This document shows positions 1 to 6,183 of a DNA stretch of 6,238 bases, piece after piece. This DNA comes from Spirochaetia bacterium (GTDB lineage Bacteria; Spirochaetota; Spirochaetia; Treponematales; Rectinemataceae): assembly GCA_021286925.1 (NCBI GenBank), contig JAJTBL010000118.1:1-6238 (forward strand), read 5' to 3'. A program made the position numbers and the translations under genes. The notes beneath the pieces were generated by a model that made no database searches, was not told where the DNA came from, and was given only the letters and a program-made list of their open reading frames with translations. Each line of letters begins with the position of its first letter. Positions within the stretch are counted from its first letter, which is position 1.

Positions 1-853
1 GCGATTCAATGCCGATATTTTCCGTGTTCGGCGCTCTGCCGACCGAAACCAGCAGTTTTTCCGCTTCCAGAACCTCGGCTGTTCCGTCCTTGAGGGTTAC
101 GGAAACTTTGACTCCTGTCTCAGTAGGTTCCGCACGCTCAGCCTTCGCTGAAGTGTGGATTTTTACGCCGCGCGCCAGAAATGCCTTTTCCACAACTTTG
201 GCGCTTTCTTCGTCTTCCAGCGGAAGAACCTGGCTCATGAGCTCGAGGACAGTTACGTCAACGCCAAAAGATCGGAGCACATAGGCAAACTCCATCCCGA
301 TCGCTCCAGCTCCCAGAATAATCATGCTCTTCGGCAATTTTTCTGTCATGAGCATGCCTGTCGACGAGAGGAGTCTTTCTTCATCGATTTCAAATCCGGG
401 CAATGAGCGGGGGCGGGAGCCGGTTGCGAGAATGATCGCTTTGCCATGCACAAGGATTTCTTCGCTGTCAGAGGTAACCAAAACGGAATTTTTATCTGAA
501 AGCCGACCGAACCCTTTTATGAGTTCGACTTTATTTTTTTTGAGAAGATAGGCGACACCTTTTGAAAGCCGGTCCGCGGCGAGCCGCGAAGCTTTGAACA
601 CCGGGGTGTAGTCAAATCCTGAAAGATCGATGGCTGCGCCGGTTTTTTCAAGCAGGGCTTTCCCCCCGCTGAATAAGCTTGCCTGATGAATCAGGGCTTT
701 GGAGGGAATGCAGCCGATATTGAGGCACACACCTCCCGGATTGTCCTTTTCGATGACAGCCGCAGTCAGACCGAGCTGGCTCGCCCTGATGGACGCGACA
801 TACCCGCCAGGTCCAGCTCCAAGAATCACGACATCAAAGGCTTTTTCGATCAT
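1..853 (-). CDS. pdhD: Dihydrolipoyl dehydrogenase (E3), 3' end cut by window
   Basis: E3 is the flavoprotein of the PDH complex. It reoxidises dihydrolipoyl groups on E2 and passes the electrons through a disulfide and FAD to NAD+. My translation from the ATG at 851-853 stays open for 284 codons to the left edge, so roughly the last 180 residues of a usual 460-480 are missing. Visible are the FAD-binding GAGPGG (12-17), the redox-active pair C43/C48 in GGVCLNIGCIPSK (40-52), the ATGS element (143-146), the second Rossmann fold GAGAIGMEFA (181-190) with acidic E204 that favours NAD over NADP, and GRAPN (272-276). There is no N-terminal lipoyl domain, unlike some PDH-linked E3s. The start is supported by GAGGAG at 863-868, 9 nt upstream. 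It follows the E2 stop by 42 bp and is the last operon gene visible. The symbol lpd is equally valid. Confidence 0.94.
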   Translation of the reverse strand, partial: MIEKAFDVVILGAGPGGYVASIRASQLGLTAAVIEKDNPGGVCLNIGCIPSKALIHQASLFSGGKALLEKTGAAIDLSGFDYTPVFKASRLAADRLSKGVAYLLKKNKVELIKGFGRLSDKNSVLVTSDSEEILVHGKAIILATGSRPRSLPGFEIDEERLLSSTGMLMTEKLPKSMIILGAGAIGMEFAYVLRSFGVDVTVLELMSQVLPLEDEESAKVVEKAFLARGVKIHTSAKAERAEPTETGVKVSVTLKDGTAEVLEAEKLLVSVGRAPNTENIGIES

Positions 854-862
854 GATGAATCA

Positions 863-868
863 CTCCTC
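863..868 (-). promoter_or_regulatory. Shine-Dalgarno site of the E3 gene
   Basis: The minus strand reads GAGGAG here, followed by 9 nt and then the ATG at 851-853. It is the only AG-rich stretch in the 42-bp gap after the E2 stop codon, and it sets the E3 start at the residue expected for the family (MIEKAFDVVILGAGPGG). Confidence 0.75.
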
Positions 869-895
869 GTTTCAGTATTGCCCGCATTTCCCGAA

Positions 896-2203
896 TTACA
901 GCAGTACCGAGGCCGGCTCCTCGATATAGAGCGCCAAGTCTCTGAGAAACCGCGCACCGACAGCGCCATCGATACTTCGGTGATCACAGCCGAGCGTCAG
1001 AGTCATCATGGAGACTATGCCGATACTTCCATCTTCCTGCGGGACGGCTTCTTTTTTGATGGCGCCCACAGCCAGGATTGCCGATCCGGGCGGATTTATT
1101 ATAGCAGTAAATTCATCGATTCCGAAACTGCCAAGATTGGTAATTGTGAAGGTTCCTCCTTCATATTCAGACGGAGCAAGCCCTTTTGTTCGTGCTTTTT
1201 CTATCAGGGCTTTCATTTCTGTGTCGATCTGGCGTACGGATTTATTGGCGCAGTCGCGGACAACCGGGGTTATGAGGCCATCGTCGAGGGCAACAGCGAG
1301 CGCAATATCTGTCGCAGTGAATTGCTCAATATAATCGGAAGCAAAATGGACATTGATTTCCGGATGGCGTTTCAGGGCTTCCGCCGCAAGCTTCATGAGG
1401 AGGGCATTCAAGGATGCCTTTTCGGTGCTCTGAGCCAATTCAGCGGAAAATTGGCGCAAGGCAAGCAATTTTTCTGCGCTTACTTTTTTCTTGAGATAAT
1501 AATGGGGGGCGGTGAAGAAGGATTCGGAAAGTCTCCGGGCAATCACTGCGCGTTTTCCTGAAACCGGAATTTTTGCAGGAGCGCTCTGCGGCTGCGATAC
1601 CAGAACATCAGGCTGGGCAGTTTGTGTACGCGGAGATGCGGCAAAGGTTTCTACATCCCGCTTGACAACCCTGCCCTGCGGTCCTGAGCCTTTCACCGCA
1701 CGCAGATCGATGCCAAGCTCCTTGGCTAGTTTTCGGGCGAGCGGAGACGAAGGAGGAACAGAAACAGGAGAAACTGGGGTGAAGACATCCTTTGCGGCAG
1801 GAGGCAGCGTTTCTTTCGCGTTATGCGACTCTATTGCTGCATCGAGACGGGCACTGACGTCTTGAATTACCTGGGTTGCGGGCTGTTGAGCAGGAGATGT
1901 TTCCGGTTCTGATGCCGGCTGGCTTTTTTTTGTCAGCGATGCCATGAGTCCTTCTATGTCGTCACCTTTTTTTCCGATGATGCCGATGGGATCACCGACT
2001 TTGGCTTTGCCACCAGCAGGCAGCAGAATTTTCAGCAAAGAAGCGGATTTCGGCGCTTCATAATCCATGCTGGCTTTGTCGGTTTCCACTTCCAGCAGCA
2101 AATCACCAGAAGCAAAGCTATCACCTTCGCTTTTTTTCCAGCGAGCGATGGTTCCCTCTGTCATTGTTGGAGAAAGCGCTGTCATATAGATGATTTCAGC
2201 CAT
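896..2203 (-). CDS. pdhC: Dihydrolipoamide acetyltransferase (E2) of pyruvate dehydrogenase
   Basis: E2 forms the core of the PDH complex and moves the acetyl group from its lipoyl arm to CoA. The protein has 435 residues. A single lipoyl domain (about 1-80) carries the lipoylated lysine K43 in ETDKASM. A Ser/Pro/Ala/Gln-rich linker (about 87-150) follows, then a peripheral-subunit-binding domain (about 152-186, with GSGPQGRVVKRDV), a second short linker (about 187-212) and the catalytic domain (about 213-435). The catalytic motif DHRSIDG puts the active-site His at 408 and Asp at 412. The TNLGSFGIDEFTAIINPP segment (355-372) is also typical. The opening MTALSPTMTEGT resembles alphaproteobacterial and mitochondrial E2. 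The ATG directly abuts the pdhB stop (TGAATG), with GGAGG at 2212-2216 placed 8 nt upstream, so translation is probably coupled to pdhB. Confidence 0.97.
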   Translation of the reverse strand: MAEIIYMTALSPTMTEGTIARWKKSEGDSFASGDLLLEVETDKASMDYEAPKSASLLKILLPAGGKAKVGDPIGIIGKKGDDIEGLMASLTKKSQPASEPETSPAQQPATQVIQDVSARLDAAIESHNAKETLPPAAKDVFTPVSPVSVPPSSPLARKLAKELGIDLRAVKGSGPQGRVVKRDVETFAASPRTQTAQPDVLVSQPQSAPAKIPVSGKRAVIARRLSESFFTAPHYYLKKKVSAEKLLALRQFSAELAQSTEKASLNALLMKLAAEALKRHPEINVHFASDYIEQFTATDIALAVALDDGLITPVVRDCANKSVRQIDTEMKALIEKARTKGLAPSEYEGGTFTITNLGSFGIDEFTAIINPPGSAILAVGAIKKEAVPQEDGSIGIVSMMTLTLGCDHRSIDGAVGARFLRDLALYIEEPASVLL

Positions 2204-3190
2204 TCAAAGATCCTCCCGGTACAGTACTTTTTTTGCGGCATCGATAATTTTTGGAGCTGATGGCTGGGCAAGAAGTTCAAGACCATGGTTATACGGCATT
2301 GGAACATCTTCGCCTGAAACGAGCTCCACCTGCGCGTCGAGCGTATCGAAGCAGTTTTTTGATATAAGCCAGGCAACATGCGAACCAACCGATGCCATGG
2401 GCCAAGCTTCATCAATCACGATGCATCGCCCCGTTTTTCTGACAGAGGCGTATAACGTTTCTTCATCGAGCGGGCGTATGCTGCGCAAATCGATGACTTC
2501 CGCCTGAATACCTTTTTGAGCAAGCGCTTCTGCTGCCTCTAGGGTAACCCGCAAAGGCTTTGAAAATGTAATCAGCGTGAGGTCGCTTCCTTCCCGCACG
2601 ATATTCGCTTTTCCGATCGGCACGAGATATTCATGATCAGGGACTTCGCCTTTCCATGAGTACATCATCTCCGCCTCGAGAACGACAACTGGATTATCAT
2701 CGCGTATCGCGCTTTTCAAAAGCCCGTATGCATCAGCAGGTGTCGCGGGGGCTACAACCTTCAGGCCTGGCACATGCGCCCAATATGCCGCAAACGATTG
2801 CGAATGCTGGGCTGCGAGATATTCAGCGGGACCATTCGGGCCTCTGAAAACAACAGGCACTTTCAGCTGGCCGCCGGACATCTGCCGCATTTTCGCCGCG
2901 TTATTCACAACCTGATCGAGCGCAAGCAAAGCAAAGTTATGCGTCATCCATTCGACAACAGGCCGCAAACCGGCAATCGCCGCGCCGACACCAAGGCCGG
3001 TAAATCCAAGCTCGGCAATGGGAGTGTCACGCACTCGTTCAGGGCCGTACTTGGCGAGCAGGCCCTTGGAAACCTTATATGCCCCGTCATATTCGCCCAC
3101 CTCTTCTCCAATGATGAATACATTTCCATCGCGGGCCATCTCTTCATCCATGGCCCTGTTCAGAGCCTCTCTATAGGTCAATTCCGACAT
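2204..3190 (-). CDS. pdhB: Pyruvate dehydrogenase E1 component, beta subunit
   Basis: With E1 alpha this forms the thiamine-diphosphate-dependent E1 heterotetramer, which decarboxylates pyruvate and acetylates the E2 lipoyl group. The protein has 328 residues and shows the family landmarks: GEEVGEYDGAYKVSKGL (28-44), whose glutamates contact the ThDP pyrimidine, the DTPIAELGFTGLGVG segment, AAQHSQSFAA around the active-site histidine, and SAIRDDNPVVVLE. The C-terminal transketolase-type domain includes DLRSIRPLDEETL. It has no N-terminal lipoyl domain, unlike the fused PdhB of many alphaproteobacteria. The ATG at 3188-3190 has GGGGGAGA about 7 nt upstream and lies 15 bp after the pdhA stop. 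The stop TGA directly abuts the pdhC ATG. An acetoin dehydrogenase subunit is a weaker alternative, since the E1 sequences look PDH-like and no acetoin genes are present. Confidence 0.97.
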   Translation of the reverse strand: MSELTYREALNRAMDEEMARDGNVFIIGEEVGEYDGAYKVSKGLLAKYGPERVRDTPIAELGFTGLGVGAAIAGLRPVVEWMTHNFALLALDQVVNNAAKMRQMSGGQLKVPVVFRGPNGPAEYLAAQHSQSFAAYWAHVPGLKVVAPATPADAYGLLKSAIRDDNPVVVLEAEMMYSWKGEVPDHEYLVPIGKANIVREGSDLTLITFSKPLRVTLEAAEALAQKGIQAEVIDLRSIRPLDEETLYASVRKTGRCIVIDEAWPMASVGSHVAWLISKNCFDTLDAQVELVSGEDVPMPYNHGLELLAQPSAPKIIDAAKKVLYREDL

Positions 3191-3205
3191 CGTATTCTCC
3201 CCCTG

Positions 3206-4183
3206 TCACGCAAAAATGTCAGTGAAAAGCTCGCCAGGCGCAGGCTCGGGGCTTTTTTCAGCAAAACTGACGGCTTCATCAACAGCTGTTTCGCATAACG
3301 CAACAATCGTATCCCAATCTTCCTGACTGAGCATGTTAGCCGCTTCAAGCCTTGATTTTAAAAGCAAAATCGCATCACGCTGTTTGTAGGCATCCACTTC
3401 TTCGCGAGTCCGGTATTTTTGGGGATCGCTCATCGAATGGCCTTTGTAGCGATAGGTGCGGGCTTCAATAAAGGCTGGCTCACCATTCCGCGCGCTCGCG
3501 ACTGCTTCCTGCGCCGTCTGGTAGACATCAAGGATATCAAGACCATCGCAGACATAACCCTTCATGGAATACGCCTTGGCGGTTTCAGCAAAATCGGGAT
3601 TGGCTGACACCTTTTTCCAATTGGTTCCCATGCCCCACTGATTATTTTCGACAACATAGACAATCGGAAGATTCCAAATCCGAGCGAGATTGAAACTTTC
3701 GTGTAAAGCCCCCTGATGGAAGGCTCCGTCACCGAAAAAGCAGAGTGTCACCCCGCCTGTTTTCTGATAGTGCTGGGCGTAGGCTACTCCGGTCGCCACG
3801 GGAATCTGTGCACCAACAATGCCGTTGCCGCCTAAAAAATGGCGTTTCGCATCGAAGAAATGCATAGAGCCGCCCTTTCCCCGCGAGACTCCGGTCACTT
3901 TCCCGAAAAGCTCAGCCATCGCAGCTTTCGGATCGATGCCGCAAGCCAGGGCATGACCATGATCGCGATAGGCAGTAAGGACATAATCCTTTTCCAGATC
4001 GAGCGCTGAAATCATGCCGGTTGCGACAGCCTCCTGACCGGTGTACAGATGGCAAAATCCGCCGATTTTCCGGAGTCCGTACATCTGCCCCGCTTTTTCT
4101 TCAAAGGTCCTTATCAACTGCATGGTTTTGAGCATTCTGAGCCAAGTATCTTTCGGATAATCATTGAGTGAGATGCTACTCAT
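3206..4183 (-). CDS. pdhA: Pyruvate dehydrogenase E1 component, alpha subunit
   Basis: This is the thiamine-diphosphate-binding subunit of E1. With the start chosen here it has 325 residues. It shows GGFCHLYTGQEA (41-52), the RDHGHALACG segment (73-82), and the ThDP/Mg motif from GDG (151-153) to NN (180-181). The loop YKGHSMSDPQKYRTREE (246-262) corresponds to the region regulated by phosphorylation in mitochondrial E1 alpha, and its HSMSDP form favours a pyruvate over a branched-chain enzyme. An ATG 11 codons further upstream (4214-4216) is possible, but it would overlap the previous gene by 41 bp. The ATG at 4181-4183 has GGAGG 6 nt upstream and gives an 8-bp ATGAGTAG overlap with the previous stop, a classic coupling arrangement. 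Confidence 0.96.
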   Translation of the reverse strand: MSSISLNDYPKDTWLRMLKTMQLIRTFEEKAGQMYGLRKIGGFCHLYTGQEAVATGMISALDLEKDYVLTAYRDHGHALACGIDPKAAMAELFGKVTGVSRGKGGSMHFFDAKRHFLGGNGIVGAQIPVATGVAYAQHYQKTGGVTLCFFGDGAFHQGALHESFNLARIWNLPIVYVVENNQWGMGTNWKKVSANPDFAETAKAYSMKGYVCDGLDILDVYQTAQEAVASARNGEPAFIEARTYRYKGHSMSDPQKYRTREEVDAYKQRDAILLLKSRLEAANMLSQEDWDTIVALCETAVDEAVSFAEKSPEPAPGELFTDIFA

Positions 4184-4622
4184 TGCCAACCTCCGCGGTT
4201 TCCACGCCCTTGCCAAGCGGAGTGAACAGGCTCACCCGCTCTAGTCTGGTTTCAATGACAACCAGTTTTGAGGGGTCGCCGGAATATTTCCAGAAAACCG
4301 TCAGATGAGGACCAATCGCTTCAATAACCTCCGCCGAAAGGCTCGGATCTCTGATTATTTCAGCTTTCCCCTGCATCGTTCCGATGCGGTCAAGCGAGCG
4401 GGACTGAAAAATCCAGGATACATTCGGATTCTTTTCGATATGGTCAGCTTTCTTAAAACTTTGAGACGTAACTGCGTAAAGCGAGCCTGGGAGACGAGGG
4501 ATAAAAACCGGTGTCATCCAGCGGGAATATGGCATGCCATCTTCATCTATTGTTGTCAGAATGCCAATTCCAACTTCGCCGACCAGCGTTTTCAATTGTT
4601 CCAAAAGTTCATGAATCGCCAT
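4176..4622 (-). CDS. PNPOx-like FMN-binding split-barrel protein (general stress protein 26-like)
   Basis: The 148-residue protein looks like a small split-barrel flavoprotein of the pyridoxamine 5'-phosphate oxidase superfamily, closest by eye to general-stress-protein-26-type proteins. Supporting patterns are ILTTIDEDGMPYSRWMTPVF (21-40), the first strands of the barrel, LYAVTSQSFKKADHIEKNP (48-66), the usual ligand-contact and helix segment, and VSWIFQS (68-74). It is cytoplasmic in appearance, with no signal peptide or membrane segment. Members bind FMN, F420 or haem and many have no known substrate, so activity and cofactor cannot be assigned; true PdxH is longer. The start has a perfect AGGAGG at 4627-4632. 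It sits 36 bp after lplA and overlaps pdhA by 8 bp, so it is a genuine member of the PDH operon, where its job is unclear. Confidence 0.8.
   Translation of the reverse strand: MAIHELLEQLKTLVGEVGIGILTTIDEDGMPYSRWMTPVFIPRLPGSLYAVTSQSFKKADHIEKNPNVSWIFQSRSLDRIGTMQGKAEIIRDPSLSAEVIEAIGPHLTVFWKYSGDPSKLVVIETRLERVSLFTPLGKGVETAEVGNE
4190..4194 (-). promoter_or_regulatory. Shine-Dalgarno site deciding the pdhA start
   Basis: The minus strand carries GGAGG, then TTGGCA, then the ATG at 4181-4183. The site lies within the last codons of the preceding PNPOx-like gene. It favours this start over the in-frame ATG at 4214-4216. Confidence 0.8.
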
Positions 4623-4626
4623 GATG

Positions 4627-4632
4627 CCTCCT
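4627..4632 (-). promoter_or_regulatory. Strong Shine-Dalgarno site of the PNPOx-like gene
   Basis: The minus strand reads AGGAGG, 4 nt before the ATG at 4620-4622. It is the strongest ribosome-binding site in the window, although it serves the gene of least clear function. Confidence 0.8.
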
Positions 4633-4642
4633 TCTTCATTGC

Positions 4643-4659
4643 AGCACTGCCTGAGTGCT
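4643..4659 (-). repeat. Short inverted repeat between lplA and the PNPOx-like gene
   Basis: AGCACT (4654-4659 on the minus strand) and AGTGCT (4643-4648) form a perfect 6-bp stem with a 5-nt loop. The stem begins within the lplA stop codon TGA. No T-run follows, so it is not an intrinsic terminator. It could be an mRNA processing or stability element, or chance. Confidence 0.4.
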
Positions 4660-5603
4660 CATTTTTTTTGATACAGATCCATGCAGGCTTTCATTTCGTC
4701 CAATAAAGCGAAAGAAAATTGCCTGCCGAAAAATTTATATAAATCACTTTCAATGATTCGATGAAAATATGGGTTTGAATCCGCTGGCTTCATGGTAATC
4801 GACGCAATCTTTCCGGCGGAAACCCGAAATTCTGCACCGCTCATCGCTGTTGAAATTGAAAGAGAAAAGTCTGGGGTTGCCCCAAGAATCCATTCAGGAT
4901 CGTTAAGCCTGATTATTTCCAGCTCAATCATGTCCCGAGTTTTTTCGTCTAAAAAACTTATCGGCATGTCTCCGGGAGCCTGGCCTGTCAGGAAACGCGA
5001 TATCGACTGAATCGCAGTTTCCACATCAAGACCAGGGACGTAATCTGCAAGATTGACCGGATGTGCAGGGACTGAGGCAATTGAGGCATCATCAAAGGTT
5101 TGAAGCTGCGAAGCCAGGCTTGCGCGCAGTTTGTCAAGGTTGGCCGATATCAGGAGCGTTCCATGATGAAGCATATTCCGTGAGCCAAAACGCCGCGCGG
5201 TTCCCGAAATTTTCCCTTCATCCTGTCCTGTTCCATTTTTTAAAAATATCCCGCCGCGATTGCCTGGTGCGGCTGAAACGCCAAGTGTCCTGACAGCGTC
5301 GGCAATCGATTGCAGTTCAATTTCCTGCGAGTGCAATTGGCGCGGTATTATAAAGGTCCAGTTGAGGTTTCCTTCATCATGATACACCGCTCCCCCGCCC
5401 GAAGTTCGTCTAAAAACCGGAACTGTGCAGTCGGGTGAAATTTCCCGCCATGGATTTTGATTGCGGCCTATAATAATCGAAGGAGCATTGACATATAACA
5501 ACAGAAGGCCTGATTTTTGATTCCAGGTCTCAATCAGTGTGTTTTCAAGAGCCAAATGCTCCAGCGGAGAAAGCCCCGCAACTTTATATGATGTAACATT
5601 CAT
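4659..5603 (-). CDS. lplA: Lipoate-protein ligase A
   Basis: LplA activates free lipoate with ATP and attaches it to the lysine of lipoyl domains, here most obviously K43 of the E2 in the same operon. The protein has 314 residues. The catalytic domain contains RRTSGGGAVYHDEGNLNWTF (65-84) for lipoyl-adenylate binding, the lysine K131 in GKISGTA (130-136), and RNMLHHGTLLISAN (142-155). Residues from about 237 (EWILGATPDF) through AEFRVSAGKI resemble the C-terminal accessory domain of E. coli LplA, so both halves needed for activation and transfer appear present, though the total is somewhat shorter than the 338 residues of E. coli. The start ATG has no Shine-Dalgarno sequence and lies only a few bases after the predicted transcription start. 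It is the first gene of the PDH operon. Confidence 0.93.
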   Translation of the reverse strand: MNVTSYKVAGLSPLEHLALENTLIETWNQKSGLLLLYVNAPSIIIGRNQNPWREISPDCTVPVFRRTSGGGAVYHDEGNLNWTFIIPRQLHSQEIELQSIADAVRTLGVSAAPGNRGGIFLKNGTGQDEGKISGTARRFGSRNMLHHGTLLISANLDKLRASLASQLQTFDDASIASVPAHPVNLADYVPGLDVETAIQSISRFLTGQAPGDMPISFLDEKTRDMIELEIIRLNDPEWILGATPDFSLSISTAMSGAEFRVSAGKIASITMKPADSNPYFHRIIESDLYKFFGRQFSFALLDEMKACMDLYQKK

Positions 5604-5613
5604 AACTTTTTAA

Positions 5614-5642
5614 AGTATACGCTTAATAACTGCATTTTTCAA
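5614..5642 (-). promoter_or_regulatory. Sigma70-like promoter of the lplA-PDH operon
   Basis: On the minus strand a -35 box TTGAAA (5637-5642) is followed by a 17-bp spacer and a -10 box TATACT (5614-5619). Each box matches the consensus in five of six positions. Transcription would be expected to start near 5607, about 4 nt before the lplA ATG. It is the best promoter I found for the whole operon. Confidence 0.7.
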
Positions 5643-5665
5643 AAAAAGGAACAGCAAAGCTGCAG
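5641..5665 (-). terminator. Weak possible terminator after the cupin gene
   Basis: The minus strand downstream of the cupin stop has CAGC-TTT-GCTG, a 4-bp stem that one G-T wobble pair extends to five, then TTCC and a run of seven T (5641-5647). The stem is short and separated from the T-run, so termination would be inefficient. The last bases of the T-run overlap the -35 box of the lplA promoter. Confidence 0.3.
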
Positions 5666-5679
5666 TATCTTTGATAAGG

Positions 5680-6027
5680 CTACTGGTATCTGTCTCCTTC
5701 CTCGGGAACAAGGCAGATAAATTTTAGATCTTCACTGGATGTATTGACAAATTGGTGCATGGTATTGCCTGGGATGTAGGCAACCGATCCTTTGGAGACG
5801 GGATATTCCGTGCCGTCCATGACGATTTTTCCTGAGCCTTCCAGAATATAGTTGGCGTGATACCAGGGGTGCTTGTGGCTGGGCGTATTGCCGCCAGGCG
5901 CAACTGTAAAGACCCGTAAGTATCCTTGATATCCATCATTCGGACCAATCAGGATTTGCTTTGAAATACCGCTGATTCCCTCGCCCTCGATTTTCACGGG
6001 GGCAATATCTGTTTCGTGTCGTACCAT
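5680..6027 (-). CDS. Small four-histidine cupin (TM1459-like)
   Basis: This is a single-domain cupin of 115 residues from the ATG at 6025-6027. Cupin motif 1 reads GGNTPSHKHPWYHANYILEG (45-64) and motif 2 includes PGNTMHQFVN (86-95). The predicted metal ligands are H51, H53, H57 and H91; a histidine replaces the usual glutamate. Spacing, length and the ending CLVPEEG closely match Thermotoga maritima TM1459 as I remember it (114 residues, ligands H52, H54, H58, H92), a metal-binding cupin of uncertain physiological role. A TTG 12 codons upstream (6061-6063) is in frame, but it lies at the predicted transcription start and would add residues the family lacks. There is no Shine-Dalgarno sequence before the ATG. 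The gene is co-oriented with lplA, 76 bp upstream, but probably has its own promoter. Substrate is unknown. Confidence 0.85.
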   Translation of the reverse strand: MVRHETDIAPVKIEGEGISGISKQILIGPNDGYQGYLRVFTVAPGGNTPSHKHPWYHANYILEGSGKIVMDGTEYPVSKGSVAYIPGNTMHQFVNTSSEDLKFICLVPEEGDRYQ

Positions 6028-6069
6028 AATATAGAAAATTACTGATATTTGAGCGGGAGGCAAAGGGGT

Positions 6070-6075
6070 ATTATA
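6070..6075 (-). promoter_or_regulatory. -10 box upstream of the cupin gene
   Basis: The minus strand has a perfect TATAAT, placing the transcription start near 6063 and giving a leader of about 36 nt before the ATG at 6025-6027. No convincing -35 box is seen at 16-18 bp spacing (TTTAAA at 6096-6101 is 20 bp away), so an activator may be needed. Confidence 0.45.
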
Positions 6076-6145
6076 AAAAATCCTGGGCAGAGAAGTTTAA
6101 ACCTTTAAAAAATCAGGGCAAAGGCAGGTTTTGCTGCAATTTGGC

Positions 6146-6175
6146 AAAAAAAAGGTTCCGTTTTTACGGAACCTT
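6146..6175 (-). terminator. Intrinsic terminator of the initiator tRNA gene
   Basis: The minus strand has AAGGTTCCGT (6166-6175), a 4-nt loop AAAA and the exact complement ACGGAACCTT (6152-6161), a perfect 10-bp stem. The stem ends in TT and runs into six more T, giving an unbroken T8 run (6146-6153). It begins 8 bp beyond the tRNA 3' end and separates the tRNA from the cupin gene. Confidence 0.93.
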
Positions 6176-6183
6176 CAATTGAA

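Noticed and set aside
686..1561. Long open frame on the plus strand (291 codons) antisense to E2 and the E3 start
   Set aside because: It lies opposite the clearly conserved pdhC and pdhD genes, and the translated product shows no recognisable domain. It is best explained as a shadow of the codon pattern on the minus strand.
2774..3298. Plus-strand open frame of 174 codons antisense to pdhB
   Set aside because: It is fully explained by the intact E1 beta gene and the end of E1 alpha on the opposite strand, with no Shine-Dalgarno site or family motifs of its own.
4184..4216. Longer pdhA reading with 11 extra N-terminal residues
   Set aside because: The added MARAWKPRRLA is out of character for the family and deepens the overlap with the previous gene. 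The downstream ATG has a well-placed GGAGG.
4659..4670. Possible programmed frameshift at the A8 run at the end of lplA
   Set aside because: Both alternative frames after the run reach stops within a short distance and do not join the next gene in frame.
4735..4753. Possible internal promoter in lplA (TTGAAA followed by TATATAAA)
   Set aside because: The spacing between the boxes is about 8 bp, far too short for a sigma70 promoter. The AT-rich stretch encodes part of the LplA accessory domain.
6028..6063. Longer cupin reading from TTG with 12 extra residues
   Set aside because: The TTG falls at the predicted transcription start, and the ATG gives the same length and ligand positions as TM1459 to within one residue.
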